Origin: Alisma plantago-aquatica
Lineage: Eukaryota > Streptophyta > Magnoliopsida > Alismatales > Alismataceae
DNA: 64,000 nucleotides
Assembly: GCA_963693085.1 (NCBI GenBank)
Contig: OY856409.1
Span: 523,411,803-523,475,802, forward strand
Reading direction: 5' to 3'
Shown: piece by piece, positions 37,711 through 50,689 of the stretch
Layout of the letters: every line of letters begins with the position of its first letter
Numbering within the stretch: the stretch's first letter is position 1
Notes under the pieces: model-generated
The model's database searches: none
Told to the model about the DNA's origin: nothing
What the model saw: the letters and a program-made list of their open reading frames with translations, nothing else
Position numbers and translations under genes: made by a program

Positions 37711-37716
37711 TGGAAC
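37700..37716. other. Junction between the Helitron and the truncated E LTR
   Basis: Left of here is Helitron N-terminal coding DNA (minus). From about 37711 (TGGAACATGACATGG) the sequence matches the inside of the E 3' LTR from about 44694. The first ~410 bp of the E 5' LTR, the Helitron 5' end and the rest of D are all absent. A deletion or other rearrangement breakpoint is inferred. Confidence 0.65.
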
Positions 37717-39460
37717 ATGACATGGTAGTCAGAGTCATCTCTCATAGTGATGGTGGTGACTGTGATTCTTAGACCTGGAATCACTACACTTGTCAAATGT
37801 GATTGGGTATACTTTGACATCATCAAATATAGTCCTGAAACATGGGTTGTTATAATAGTGATGATTGGGTGGCTTTGACGCATGACACAGACTATGAGTG
37901 ATAGATATGGGATTTGTCCCTCCTAAGGGAGTATGATGTCCAGGCCACTTGATAAGCAAGACTGAGAAAGGCATACACATGCACATGTGAATCAATATAT
38001 TATATTGATGTCACACATATCTCAGACAGTCTGCTCTTGTTCAAGAAACATGAATGAACTTTGAAAGGATGACAACTCCATGCCTTGAGTTCATTCAAGA
38101 TATCAGATACAAAGTAACTATAGATTCACTGGAACACCAATCACAGACTGTAGGATTGAAAGTTGTTCTCCAAATTTCCATTTCACTTGGGTAGCAATGA
38201 TGTACGAATAGGTGCCACTCTTTATTTGTGATGTCATAAGCTAGTTATGGACATTCACTACCAACGTCAAATGGGACCTATAGGGTCACACACAAAGGAT
38301 TAACCCAGAAGTGGAGATATCCATGATTAAAGTTTGTATTGATTACTAAAGTGTTTAGGTACTCATTCAAACATTCAATCAATAGACTTCACTCAGAATC
38401 ATCAAGTTCAAGTGTCAAACCAATTGATCTGAGTGTCCGATTGATTAAGAACTGAATTGACTATGTTCTGTACAACCTAGACCACCAACAGACGGGTTCA
38501 CTGGGTGAACCCATCGACTCATGGCCAGTGAGACAACCAATTCACTCTGGTGAACTGATCAGTTCATATGTCCAAACGAGTAGTACTGGAATTTTTCGAT
38601 TTGTGAGAAAAATGGTTTTTTTGTTTCAGATCTTCAATTTGATTGGGATAACAATTAATATTTGTGTTAATTAGAAACGAATAAGGTAAGTCAATTTGAG
38701 GCAAGTCAGGGAAGTGAAGCGATCGGTTCAGTAAGTGAACTGACCAGTTCACACTCCCGACTGACCAGTTCACAAGTGAACTGATCGGCTCACCTTGCCA
38801 AATGACTGTTTCATTTATTAAATAACTGGTTTGCCTGCTGAAGTGCAAATTGCTCATGGAAATTTTGGACCCTTCTACTCCCGCACAGACTGGGAACCCT
38901 AATAATGCCCTCTACTATAAATAGAGGGGTACATGAGGCTTCTCCAGAGACACAACTCGAAACATCAGTTGCTCTGCAAAGTTGTTTTCCTCGCTGGTTG
39001 TGGTAACTGAGAGAGCCTAAGCAAGTTCTACCCATTCAAGGAGGAACGACGAGGGAAAGACAACTACAAAAAAGAAACTGGTTGTGGGAGAGTGTGTTGG
39101 TGACTAGTACGATGACAGAAGGGGATGACTCCTTCTAGTCTGTCCTTCAGGATGACTAGTGTGCCTGATAGTCTGTGTGGACTATCTATAGAGGCAGGAG
39201 ACTTCTGCCACTCAAGAGGATGATTGTCAAACGTAGTCTGGGTCAAGACTAGGAGCTACACAGACGTCGTCGAAGATAGGTGGTTGAAGACCGCACTATA
39301 TGTGGGGTATTATCACTAAGCAAGCCTCAGGACCAAGTATATCTTGCTAAAACCATACTTCCCATTACATATATGTTGATGCGATCTGTTGGTTATGGGT
39401 TTATGGTCAAGTAAATTTTTTTGTTTCCGCTGCCTACTCTGACCACGTAAAAACCCAATA
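37711..39460 (+). repeat. Element E 5' LTR, truncated
   Basis: Collinear with 44694-46445. It has the same hairpin array (about 38490-38830), TATA box (TATAAATA, 38916-38923) and terminal ...ACCCAATA. About 410 bp are missing at its start. Confidence 0.85.
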
Positions 39461-39461
39461 G

Positions 39462-39475
39462 TGGTATCAAAGCCA
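39462..39475 (+). other. Primer binding site, initiator Met-tRNA (element E)
   Basis: TGGTATCAAAGCCA, one mismatch from TGGTATCAGAGCCA, which is complementary to initiator Met-tRNA. It begins one base after the LTR. Confidence 0.8.
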
Positions 39476-40854
39476 CATCAATACTCTATGTTTTGGGATA
39501 ATCGATATGATCAGATTTAGGTTTTATCGTCTTTATTTATTACATATGATGAGAATATTTAAATGACTAAATTGAATATCTGATTAATACCACATGATCT
39601 CAAACTAATATATACATATATGATATGGTATATATATGCAATCGATACGCGTCGCCCTAAAATTGTTTTGATGGTGGATGTGTAGCATGGTTATGGCCTA
39701 TAAACCCTATGTGCATGTGTGTGCTTGGTTATGGTTGTTTGCATCTCAGTCTGTGCACCGAGCCCTCTTCTTCTATTCTGAATGTAACTTGAGATAACTT
39801 GAGATTCTCTTCTACCTTTGCTCCCCTAAAATGTAACTCAAGGTTTCACAAAGATAATGTAAAATAGGATTAGCTTTATTTCTTATTATGATGAAGACTG
39901 AAGATGACCGCTTGATGGACCGAGATGACCGAATGATGAGCAGTTGGTGGCCTGACGAGGAGCAGTTCGTGGCCTGACGAGGAGCCTGATGACCTAGCGA
40001 ACTGACCATCTAGAGGAGCTAGATGATCGGTTGGTAACAACCAACCGACTGACCAGGAGGTATGCCGATCAGTCATAGGATGAGCTAATCAACCCAGAAT
40101 GGCCTAAGCATAGATCTTCATCAACAACAGGTTGCATGCGATGTAGACCTTAGATGACCGTTGTTCCTTGTGGCTCCAAGGAACTACAATAGGATGGCCA
40201 TAATCATTGCTTTATCATTATTGCATGTTTTCATTTGTGGGATATAGCATGTATATAATACATACTATATATGTGTTGATTGGATACTTATATGCATATA
40301 TAAGCATATTAAAACCCCTCAACAAAATATTAAGTTGAAGAAGCCTTCCAAAAGCAACACACATGAAAATTTTGATCGGCTAAGTGTGGGCACGCCCTAG
40401 TGTGGTGCACTATCTATCTCGTGGAAGTTTGATGGTGAATATTTGGGTCTGCCCTACTAGGGTGCATATTCATTGTGTTGGCATTGGGGTCGGACTTAAC
40501 AAGGTGACCTTGATCAGATCAAGAACCTTGAGGCATAAGGATAAACATGGCAAGGAGTTGTGCATGACATCTATCAAGAGCTGCATATGATGCAATTAGC
40601 AAAGGTTGCCTACCTGAAAGATTATAGTTGTGGGTGATAACCCTAGCTCATCCATAACTTACAAGAATTCATGATCTTGCTCACTAGAAGGTTGTCAGTT
40701 GCAATCTTCCAAATTTATGGTGAGGGCTATCAATTTGATCAAAATAGTGGGAGTGATAAATAATTAAAGATCTAATTAATATTGTCAATTTTCAAATCAA
40801 ATCAAATCAAAAGAGTTTTGGACTAAATTTTCAAATTTCCTTTTTGTAGAATAA
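39476..40854 (+). other. Element E untranslated leader
   Basis: About 1.4 kb without a recognisable protein between the primer binding site and gag. The last ~500 bp are shared with D. It includes runs of GATGACC/CTGACC near 39890-40080 that look like decayed short repeats. Confidence 0.6.
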
Positions 40855-41723
40855 ATGGCTACCAACAACAATCACTTTTCATTGTGATCAGTCCTTGAGA
40901 AGGACAAGCTAAATGGGAACAACTTCCTTGATTGGTTTAGGATGTTGAGAATTGTTCTCACTCAAGAATGAAAGCTTTATGTCCTAGATACACTAGAGCT
41001 AGATGAACCCGCTCCCACCGCACCAAAGGCTAAAAGGGATGCTTACAAGAAGCATACTGAGGGTGCCATTGATGTGAAGTGCTTGATGTTGTGCTTAATG
41101 AACTATGAGTTGTAGAGACAACATGAGAGAATGGATATCATTGAGATGGTTCAACATCTTAAGAACATGTATCAAGACCAAGCACTACAAGAGAGATATG
41201 ATGTCTCCAAGGCACTATTCAAGTGTGTCATGACAGAAGGAGACCAGTAGGCCCTCACACACTCAAGATGATTGGCTATGTGGAGAACCTAGCTCGACCG
41301 AGATTCCCTATGAGCCAAGATTTGGCTACTGATGTGATACTACAATTGTTGCTAGAATCCTACAGTCAATTTGTGATGAACTACGACATGAAAAACTTTG
41401 ACAGGTCACTGACATAGTTGTTGGGCATGTTGAGGACAGTCGAGGCACAGAGGAAGAAAGACAAACCCAAATATGTGATGATGATTAGTGAAAAGAAGGG
41501 AAAGTCTAAGAGCAATGGCAAGGGCAAAGAAAAGAAAGGTTATGATGCTAGCCAGCAGCCTAACTCATCTTCAACTCACAAAGCCAAGGGAGGGGTGAAC
41601 AAGGAAGGAAAATGTCACCATTGTCATGATCCAGGACATTGGAAGAGAAATTGCCCTCTCTATATAGATGAAATAAAGAAGAAGGAGGGGATGGAAGTCT
41701 CCACCTTACGTATTATGAAATAA
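40855..41723 (+). pseudogene. gag: Element E Gag with CCHC zinc knuckle
   Basis: Starts MATNNNHFSL. Then come VLEKDKLNGNNFLDWFRML, RDAYKKHTEGAIDVKCLMLC and MVQHLKNMYQDQA, a typical Copia Gag (UBN2-type) core. After a frame change near 41230 it continues DVILQLLLESYSQFVMNYDM and LLGMLRTVEAQRKKDKPKY. A Lys/Gly-rich linker leads to CHHCHDPGHWKRNC (about 41614-41655), a perfect C-x2-C-x4-H-x4-C knuckle. The length fits a full Gag. Several stops and one frameshift break it. Gag would form cytoplasmic particles. Confidence 0.8.
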
Positions 41724-44267
41724 ACTTAAATGCTTCTTTATCTTAGGTATATGATACCAAGATATAGATCTGACATTTATGTTGTGTAGGATATGTAAAG
41801 AAGTGATGGCCTTTATGAAAGGACCAAGAAGGAACACTCATCAACATTGTAGCAAGTGTTGCCGCCATAGATAGTAGTACCTTTTAGTTTATTTCATCCC
41901 AAAGGGCGTGTAATAGAGTTATGAACTGCTATTTCATTTTTCCAATAAATAAAAACATTTTATTTTTGCATCTTGTAATGACAAGGATGTCTATCAATAA
42001 AGTTCATGTTCCAATTTCAAATATATGATCTTTTATGGCAATGCCTTATTTATCTTGTGGTACTTGGCATGCATGAGATGAAATAATAATACCTAAAAGC
42101 TAGACTCAAACAAATGAATGATAAATTCATCTCTAGGTTCCATGTTGATGGATAAACTAGACTCTCTGGTTAATGAACCATTAAGAGAAATGAATGTCTT
42201 GTTTATTGGGAATGATGACAAGTCAATCTTCACTAGATGTAGTGGGAAAATGACTATTCTATTAGGTATAATACATATTGATGTATATACATACCTATTG
42301 GAGTAAATGATAATACTTTAGATATGGATATCTTGAAATGTTCAAGAGTATCATAAATGAAGAACAAACTTGGTAAAAGTATTAACTCTTTGATATGATC
42401 AATGAATAAGATACTTAAACCAAATGTTTGAGGACCTTGTGAGTAACTATGATAGTGTATCATAGAGAACTCATGATTAAGGCATAATGATGTCTAAATC
42501 AAAGAAGGAATCATACTCTAAATAGTAAGAGTATGATCATCAAACAAATAACTAATCTTCTAGAATTCTTATAAAAGAACATGATTTACACTAAATAAAC
42601 GTATAAAAGGATATTAAGAATCACAAGTGTTGTGGATTCTCAAATTCCTTATGTAACAGATACACCTCATATATCTAGTTGATAACACCTTGAGCTTGAT
42701 GGATAATGATATCCTACAAACTCAAAGGTGATAAATTGGTCATATGATGATGAGCCAATAATCTATCAAGATGATGTTGAGGAACTAGATTTTGAGTTAT
42801 GGATTGAAGCCATAAAGATCCCAAATGAATTCCATGTGAACCAAATAAGGTATGACATTAATGGTAGCACTTATAGGGATAAAACCCATAAGTGCAATTG
42901 GGTCTTAAGAGTTAAGACTGACATGGATGACATTTAAAGAAAGGATCATGCTTGCTATAGGAACTTTAAGACTATAAGATTTGGCATATGGATATTAAAA
43001 CCACATTCCTAGTAGGAATAACATGAGGTTGTGTATGTGACACAACCTGAAGGGGCTTTATAATTCTATTAATGCAACTGCAGTCTATAAGTTGCAAGAG
43101 AATAATTAATATGATTGATTCAATACTAGCACCTCAGAACCGGAGTCTTTACTTTGATTATATAGTCAAAAGGTTTGACTGATATATCGAAATAAAGAAG
43201 GGATCTGTGATTATAAATATTTAGTGGGAGCGTATTCATATTCCACATGATGATGAGGAATGAAATGTTCTAAGGAAGAAATGGGTGCGGAAATACTGCC
43301 TTTAAGGGATCAAGAGAAATTTCCTATGAGATAGGAATAGAGATCTATAAAGATAGTTCTCAAAATTCTCATGACTTGATAAAAAGGAGAGAGCATACAT
43401 TGGCAGTCTATGTTAAAGGGTTCAGTATGCAAAGATTCAGTGGGAGAAAACTTGTCCATGTTACATGGAGTTCAGATGCCTAGTGTCCCAAATTATTATA
43501 ACAAATAGGAACACAAAGATAGATGCCTTATGCATTCACAATTGGATCAATCATGCATGTAATCATCCCATTATCTTGTATGTATTGGACATGATAAGAA
43601 AATGTATATATGCATTCATCATCTTGTATGTATTGGACATAACAATATGATATGCTCATCCAGGTATCTCGTATGTAATGCACATGATGAGTGGATGTTT
43701 GTCTACTTCCAGTGAGAGTCACTGGAATACCATAAAGAACTTATTTAAGTACTTATGAAGTATTGAAGGAATTAGTTCTATGGTAATAAAAGGAAGAGTT
43801 GAGTGTAAATGAGTTACACTGATGCAAGCTTCCAAAATGATAGAAAAATGATCGCAAAAATATAAAAGTGAAGATGTGTTATTAAATGGAAATGTTCTGA
43901 GTAAAATTAAAAGGCCATTTAATTATTAAAGGGAATGTCAAGTATCATTGTGTTATGAACAATAGAGGATACTATATGGATCTAGAAGTTCATACATATG
44001 AACTTATAGATATTCCAACCATTGATGACAGAGTAGAAATACTAAGTCAAACTATGGACCTAATTGTTAGGCAAGGAATATCAGATAGCATATTACGGAA
44101 ACTCCATCTCATGTGAAATGTCATATAGCGAGGAGATGTGAAACATGCAATATACTGACTAAAGCAGAGTGTTGCTAACTCACTAGATAAGCACTAGCAC
44201 AATAGAAACATGTGGGACATGTTTAGAGATCACTAAGAATATGATTTGAAGGTGATTATCTCTAAGT
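41724..44267 (+). pseudogene. Element E pol remnant
   Basis: Recognisable pieces: a possible zinc-region end (RCSGKMTILLG, about 42235); the reverse-transcriptase start at 42728-42937 (DFELWIEAIKIPNEFHVNQI then CNWVLRVKTDMDD); IWHMDIKTTFLVG (about 42977), matching the catalytic-region WQMDVKTAFLNG motif; and YVTQPEG (about 43035). After that only scattered RNase H-like pieces. Many stops and indels; no intact YVDD. Part of integrase appears deleted, since the region is shorter than a full Copia pol. Confidence 0.65.
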
Positions 44268-44280
44268 GAAAGTGGGAGTC

Positions 44281-46445
44281 TATTGGTATCCATGCCTTGA
44301 GAGCCAATCATATCATGACTGGATTGGCATACGTCATGACTAATTTGATAAATATCAAAGACAAGCTTCCAATTTATTCTATCTCAATCGATTATGAGAT
44401 AAATGATGGAGAAGAATGAATGTCTAAAGAATGACAATACTCAATGACTTATGTCTTCAGGTTAAGGACCTAAATAATGAGATCATACAGATGCTAAGAG
44501 TATGTACATTCTTGTTATGTCCCTAATAAGATGTCATTGTGGAAAGTTGATAGACAACAATGACACATCAAGACTAGAGTGTGTGTTGGTTGATGACAAT
44601 ATCTCATTAGTCATGATATATGATATCAAACCAAGCAGACAAATACATTTTAGAGAACAGTGTATCGGATAGACCCACCACGAGAGTGATACATGGAACC
44701 ATGACATGGTAGTTAGAGTCAGCTCTCATATTGATGGTGGTGATTGTGATTCTTAGACCTAAAATCACTACACTTTTCGAATGTGATTGGGTACACTTTG
44801 ACATCATCAAACACAGTCCTGAAACATGGGTTGTTATAACGATGATTATTGGGTGGCTTTGATGCATGACACAGACTATGAATGATAGATATGGGACTTG
44901 TCCCTCTTAAGGGAGTATGATGTCCAGGCCGCTTGATAAGTGAGACTGAGAAAGGCATGTGTATGCACATGTGAATCAATATATGATATTGATGTCACAT
45001 ATATCTCAAACATTCTGCTCTAGTTTAAGAAACATGAATGAACGTTGAAAGAATGACGTCTCCATGCCTTGAGTTCATTCAGGATATTAGAGACAAAGGA
45101 ATTATACATTCACTAGAACACCAATCACAAACTGTAGGATTAAAAGTTGTTCTCCAACTTTCCTTTTCACTTAGGTATCAATGATGTACGACTAGGTGCC
45201 ACTCTTTTCTTGTGATGTCATAAGCTAGTTATGGACATTCACTACCAACGTGAAATGGGACCTATAGGGTCACACACAAAGGATTAACCTAAAAGAGGAT
45301 TTTATCCATGAATGATGTTTGGATTGATTACTTAAGTGTTTAGGTACTCCATCAAACATTCAATCAATAGAATTGACTCATAACCATCAAGTTCAAGTGT
45401 TGAACCAACTGATTTGAGTGTCAGATTAATTGAGAACCAAATTGATTGTGTTATGCACAACCTAGACCACCAATCAACTGGTTCATTGGGTGAACCGATC
45501 GGCTCATGGCCAATGAGATGACCGGTTCACTCTGGTGAACGGATTAGTTCATATGTCCAAACAAGCAGTGTTGGAATTTTCCAGTTTGTGAGATAAAAGG
45601 TTTTTCATTTCACTTGTTCAATTAAATTGGGACAAGAATTAATATTTGTATTAATTATAAATGAATAAGGAAAGTCAATTAAAGGCAAGTCTGGGAAGTG
45701 AAATGACTAGTTCAGTAAGTGAACTGACTGGTTCACGCTCCCAACTGACCGGTTCATAGGTTAACCGATCGGCTCGCCTAGCCTAATGATTGTTTCATTT
45801 ATGAAATGACCGGTTTGCCTACCGAAGTACAAATTGTTCATGGAAATTCCGAACCCTTGTACTCCCGCAAAGATTGGGAACCCTGACCCTGCCCTCTACT
45901 ATAAATAGAGGCGTATAGGAGGCTTCTCTAGAGACACAACTCAGATTATCAGTTGTTGTACAAAGTTGTTGTCCTCTATGGTTGTGGTAATCGAGAGAGC
46001 CCAAGCAAGTTCTACCCATCCAGAGAGGAACACTGAGGGAAAGACAACTGCAGAAAAGCAACTAGTTGTGGGAGAGTGTGTTGGTGACTAGTACGCTGAC
46101 AGAAGGGGGTGACTCGTTCTAGTCTATCCTTTAGGACGACTAGAGTTCCTGGTAGTCTGTGTGGACTATCTACAGAGGAGGGAGACTTTTGTCACTCAGG
46201 AGGATGACTGTCAACCGCAGTCTGGGTCAAGACCAGGAGTTGCATAGATGCAATTGAAGACAAGTGGTTGAAGAACGCACTAGTTGTGAGGTATTGTCAT
46301 TAAGCAAGCCTGAGGACCAGGTATATCTTGCTAAAACCATACTTCCCATTACATAGATGTTGATACGATCTTCTAGTTATGGGTTTATGGTCAAGTAAAT
46401 TTGTTTTGTTTATGCTGCCTACTCCGACCACTTAAACACCCAACA
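44281..46445 (+). repeat. Element E 3' LTR
   Basis: Starts TATTGGTATCCATGCC after an AAAGTGGGAGTC purine tract, and ends CACTTAAACACCCAACA. 2165 bp. TATA box TATAAATA at 45900-45907, itself in a CCTCTA-(ctataaa)-TAGAGG setting. The first base pair has changed from the usual TG to TA. Confidence 0.85.
45480..45830 (+). repeat. Hairpin array upstream of the E 3' LTR TATA box
   Basis: GGTTCA/TGAACC (45480-45496), CTCAT/ATGAG (45503-45517), GTTCAC/GTGAAC (45525-45540), AGTTCA/TGAACT (45709-45725) and TTTCAT/ATGAAA near 45795-45808, with loops of 2-5 bases. The 5' LTR equivalent is at about 38490-38830. Confidence 0.8.
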
Positions 46446-48851
46446 TGGATCTGTGTACTTGATAAAACATAAGTTAGAAACCCTTGAGAAGTTTAAGGAT
46501 TTCATGAATGCAATATAAAAGAATATTGGTGAAATTATTAAAGTACTTCATTCTGATCGAGGTGGAGAATACTTTAGCCAAGAGTTTGAGGACCTTCTAT
46601 GAGACAGTTGTATTATATCACAATGAAATCCACCCGGAACACCACAACATAATGGTGTATCAGAAAGAGGGAACCATACATTACTAGATTTAGGGAAGTC
46701 AATGATGAGTTTGGCTAGTCTTCTGAATTTGTTCTGGGGCTATGATTTAGAAATTGCAACATTTACACTTAACCATGTACCTTCTAAATCAATTCAAAAG
46801 ACACCATATGAGATATGAACTGGGAAACATCCCAATATGTATTTTAAGAAGACTTGGGAATGAGAAGCTTATGTGAGAAAATTGTTTTCTAAAAATCTTG
46901 GACCAAAATTTGATCAATGTTATTTTGTTGGATATCCTAAGGAAACCAAGGGATACTACTTTTATATTCCATATGAAAGTAAAGTGTTTGTTGTTAGAAC
47001 TATTGTATTCCTTGAAAAGGAACTTATTTCTAATGGAACCAGTGGGAGGAAAATAGAACTCAAAGAAGTTCAAGACCAACAAGAAAACATTGAATGTATG
47101 GAAGTAGACAATGAACAAGAGGAATCACTTACAGTTGTGGAATCCCAAGTTCCTCATATAACACATGAACCTCGAAGATCTAGTAGGACACACCTTGAGC
47201 TAGAGAGATTTTCATATCTCATGACTTAACAAGGCGATGAGTTGGTCATAAATGATTATGAGCCAATGACCTACTTAGAAGCTATTGAGGGACCAGATTC
47301 TAAGAAGTGTCTTGAAGACATGTGATTTTACATGGACTCCATGATATGTAAGGAAGGTATGGACCTTGGTGGATCCACATAAAGGAGTAAAACCCATAGG
47401 ATGCAAGTGGATCTTCAAAAAGAATATTGACATGAATGGAATGTACAAATCTATAAAGGTCATTTGATTGCAAAGGGTTTTAGACAAGTTTAAGGTATTG
47501 ACTATGACAAAACCATTCCTCCAGTTGCCATGGTTGAATCCATCAGGATCATGCATGCCATAGTAGATTATTATGACTATGAGCTTTGGCAGGTGGATAT
47601 CAAATCCACATTCCTTAACGGAAATCTACTTAAGGATGTGTACATGACACAACCTAAGGGTTTTATAAATATAAAAGAAGTTAATAAGGTATGTAAGCTA
47701 CAAAGGTCAATCTATGGATTGAAGAAAACATCTTAGAGTGGAATCTTTTATTCGATGAGGCAGTCAAATAGTTTGGCTTTAGTCACAATAAAGATGAACC
47801 TTGTGTTTATAAGAAGGTTAGTGGGAGCATAATTGTATTCCTCATATTGTATGTAGATGACATACTTTTGATGGGGAATGACACCCTATTTTAAGTTGGT
47901 AAAAACATGGTTGAGAAACACCTTCTCTATGAAGGACTTAGGAGAAGCGTCCTATATTCTAGGAATCAAGATATATAGAATAGATCTAAAAGGCATCCTG
48001 GTTTAAGTCAAAGTACATACATTGACAAAGTACTAAAAAGGTTCATCATGTAAGACTCTAAGAGAGGAAACTTACCCATGTCACATGGAATAAGTCTCTC
48101 TAGAGCTCAGTGCCGAATCACTTCCGAATAGAGGGCACACATGAGTAATATTCCATATGCAACCACAATTGGATCTATCATGTATGAGGTGTTATGTACA
48201 CGTCCTAAGATATCCTATGCTTTAAGAAAGACGAGTAGGTACCAGTCAAATCTCAGTGAAAGTCATTGGATTTCCATAAAGAATATCCTTAAATACTTGA
48301 AAAGAACGAAAGATCAATTCCTTATTTATGCTGGCGAGGAAGAGTTGGTGGTAAAGGGTTACACCAACTCAAGATTCTAAATCAACAAGGATGATTATCG
48401 ACCCCAATCAGGGTTTGTGTTTTACCTCAATGACTACAGAAGTAAGCCAAAAGCGTTCCAAGCAAGAGATAATGGTTGATTCTAAAACATAGGCCCAGTA
48501 CATTGTTGTCTCCAATGTAGAAAAGGAAGCTATATGGATCAAGAACTTCCTTAAAGAACTAGGAGTAGTTCCATCCATTGAAGATGCAATAGATCTATAT
48601 TGTGACAACAATGGAGCTATTGCACAAGTTAAAGAACCTAGATTGCATCAGCATTCTAATCACTTACAATAGCACTACCATAGGATAAGAGAGATCCTAC
48701 AATGAGGACATGTCAAGATTTGTAGAGTGCCAACCAAAAGCAATGTTGATGGCCCTCTGACAAAAGGACTTTCATAGTATAACCATAATGGACATGTTAG
48801 ATCACTTGGAGTGAGATTCGTAAGTGATTAAATCTAGTATAAGTGGGAGTA
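46446..48851 (+). pseudogene. pol: Element F Copia pol: integrase, reverse transcriptase, RNase H
   Basis: Integrase from GSVYLIKHKLETLEKFKDF through LHSDRGGEYFS (second catalytic Asp) and NGVSERGNHTLLD (catalytic Glu), with the C-terminal KFDQCYFVGYPKETKGYYFY and RRSSRTHLELERF (to 47229). Reverse transcriptase from YLEAIEGPDSKK through WQVDIKSTFLNG (47588-47623), KVCKLQRSIYGLKKTS and LYVDDILL (about 47846-47870). RNase H from GSIMYEVLCTRPKISYAL through DLYCDNNGAIAQVKEP (about 48592) and DGPLTKGLS. The catalytic motifs survive, but stops and frame changes break the polyprotein in many places. The part before the integrase core is missing at the E boundary. Confidence 0.85.
48838..48851 (+). 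other. Polypurine tract of element F
   Basis: TATAAGTGGGAGTA directly before TGTTGGTGATATGCCC. The AAGTGGGAGT form is common in Copia elements. Confidence 0.75.
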
Positions 48852-50161
48852 TGTTGGTGATATGCCCTAAGAAACAATTATATGATTATTGTAATGACAC
48901 ATCTTGTAGTTGATTTGATTATTAATAAAGGAATTTTTTTATTATTATGCTTGTTTTAACATTGTATAATGAATAAATATAATAATGTTATTAGAATGTA
49001 TGACTCAATGACATGTGAATTCAGGTTGAGGATCTAAATATGAGATCATGTGTATGTTAAAAGTATTCTTTCTTATTTTCGTCTCTAGTCAAATATTATT
49101 GTGGATTTCAGGACACAAATAACACATCAACACTACCACGTGTTTTGATTGATAACTACGTATCATTAGTCATGATATTGGATATTAAATCAAACACATA
49201 GGTACTAGTTATGATCAAATGTACTAGATAGACCTACTTTGAGTATGATACATGGAATCCAATGATGGTTGTCAGAATCACATCTCTATAAGATAGTGGT
49301 GATTGTGGTCCTTAGACCTGAAGTCACTACAGTAATTGCATGTTGTTCAATGTGCTTTAATACTTCTGAACATAATCTTGAAAATGGTTTCTAATTGGTA
49401 GTGCTTGTTTGCATTGTGACACATGAAGATTATTGTGTGACATAGATGGAATTTGTCCTTCCCATTAGAGTGATATCCTTTCCACTTGATGAGTGAGACT
49501 ATGAAATGCATGGTTAGCCATATGTGTCAATATATGATATTGAGCTCATATGTATCTCAATAGTCTACTTTAGATCAATAAACAAAGTTTGAAAATTAAG
49601 AGGATGACGTTTCCATGCCTTAGATTCAATCTGGATATTAGATACAAAGGGATTATACAATTTTTTTAACACTAGTCAAAATACTAGGTTAAGTTGTTTT
49701 CCAACTTCTCCAATTACTTGGTACCAATGGAGTCTTGCTATACTAATCAATGCTTGTGAAATCATAATATGATTAAGAATATCACTACCAATGTAATTCG
49801 GAGCCTATCTGGCCACACCAATAGGATGTATTAGAATATGATACAATTGTGGACGTGATTGAAAAAGTTCTGAATCAAATTGATTACTAAAAAATTTAGA
49901 TAATCTACTGGAAAAATACTGAAATATAACTAAGTGAATTGGTTAAAAAATTTAAGCCAATTGTTTAGGTTTAAATTGTTAAGTCGCTTGACTAATCCCT
50001 AGCCATCAACTAGACAAGGATGACAATAATTAATTAATCAATTAATATGATTAATATAGTAATTTATTCTAGAATATTCTAAATGTCTCTTCAAAGATCT
50101 ATAAGAGATCATTTTAAATGAAGCCGCAGCCTTTGTTATCTAGAGGTATTGCAAAACCTTT
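48852..50161 (+). repeat. Element F 3' LTR, first part
   Basis: Starts TGTTGGTGATATGCCC, with distant similarity to the E LTR (for example 49255-49330 against 44695-44775). It ends at the C insertion; bases 50157-50161 (CCTTT) are one target-duplication copy. Confidence 0.75.
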
Positions 50162-50689
50162 TGTGAAGAACTGGTTTTTGATTTAATTTCGAAGACGAAA
50201 TTTCTTTTAAGGTGTGTAGGATGTGATAGAGTGGACTTTTAGAATCCTAAATGTCCAATGACTTAGGTGAAAGCATATGTTTCAATTAGATTGAGAGTTA
50301 CATGATTTTGACAAAATAGGTCTGTTGATTGATGTTAATATCATCTTTAACTTGATGCCTTTTTGAGGAATTTATTTGAATGATCCTAATAGGAGATATT
50401 TAGATTGGAATATCATGCAATAATATGATTTGACGTATGATAGATCAAGATTTTATCAATAGCTACATTATGCGCCCTATGATGTACATATGGAATGTGT
50501 GGCAATGACCTGACTTTGGATCCAATTTCCTTTAATGGTTGTAGCACTAGTCACAAAGAAGGCGTCAGATTAGTGTTAGGATATAGTCTTGGATGTGAGA
50601 TCGAGGGGTGGCATTCAATCTCCTACCATGCAGTTGGCTTACGGTAGCAGCAGGTAGTTGTTGCGTTACCTCCACCAACACATGACGTG

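Larger units (their letters stand above)
37711..46445 (+). mobile_element. Element E: Copia element with truncated 5' LTR
   Basis: Truncated 5' LTR (37711-39460), primer binding site, long leader, gag (40855-41723), decayed pol (41724-44267), GTGGGAGTC purine tract, and full 3' LTR (44281-46445). Same family as D. Downstream it abuts the integrase of element F within what would be a GSVYL segment, so E probably inserted into F. The target duplication cannot be checked because the left side is lost. Confidence 0.85.

Noticed and set aside
50222..50230. Element C LTR starting at 50222 (TGTGATAGAGTGG)
   Set aside because: The five bases before it do not match those after 59033, whereas a start at 50162 gives a perfect CCTTT duplication.
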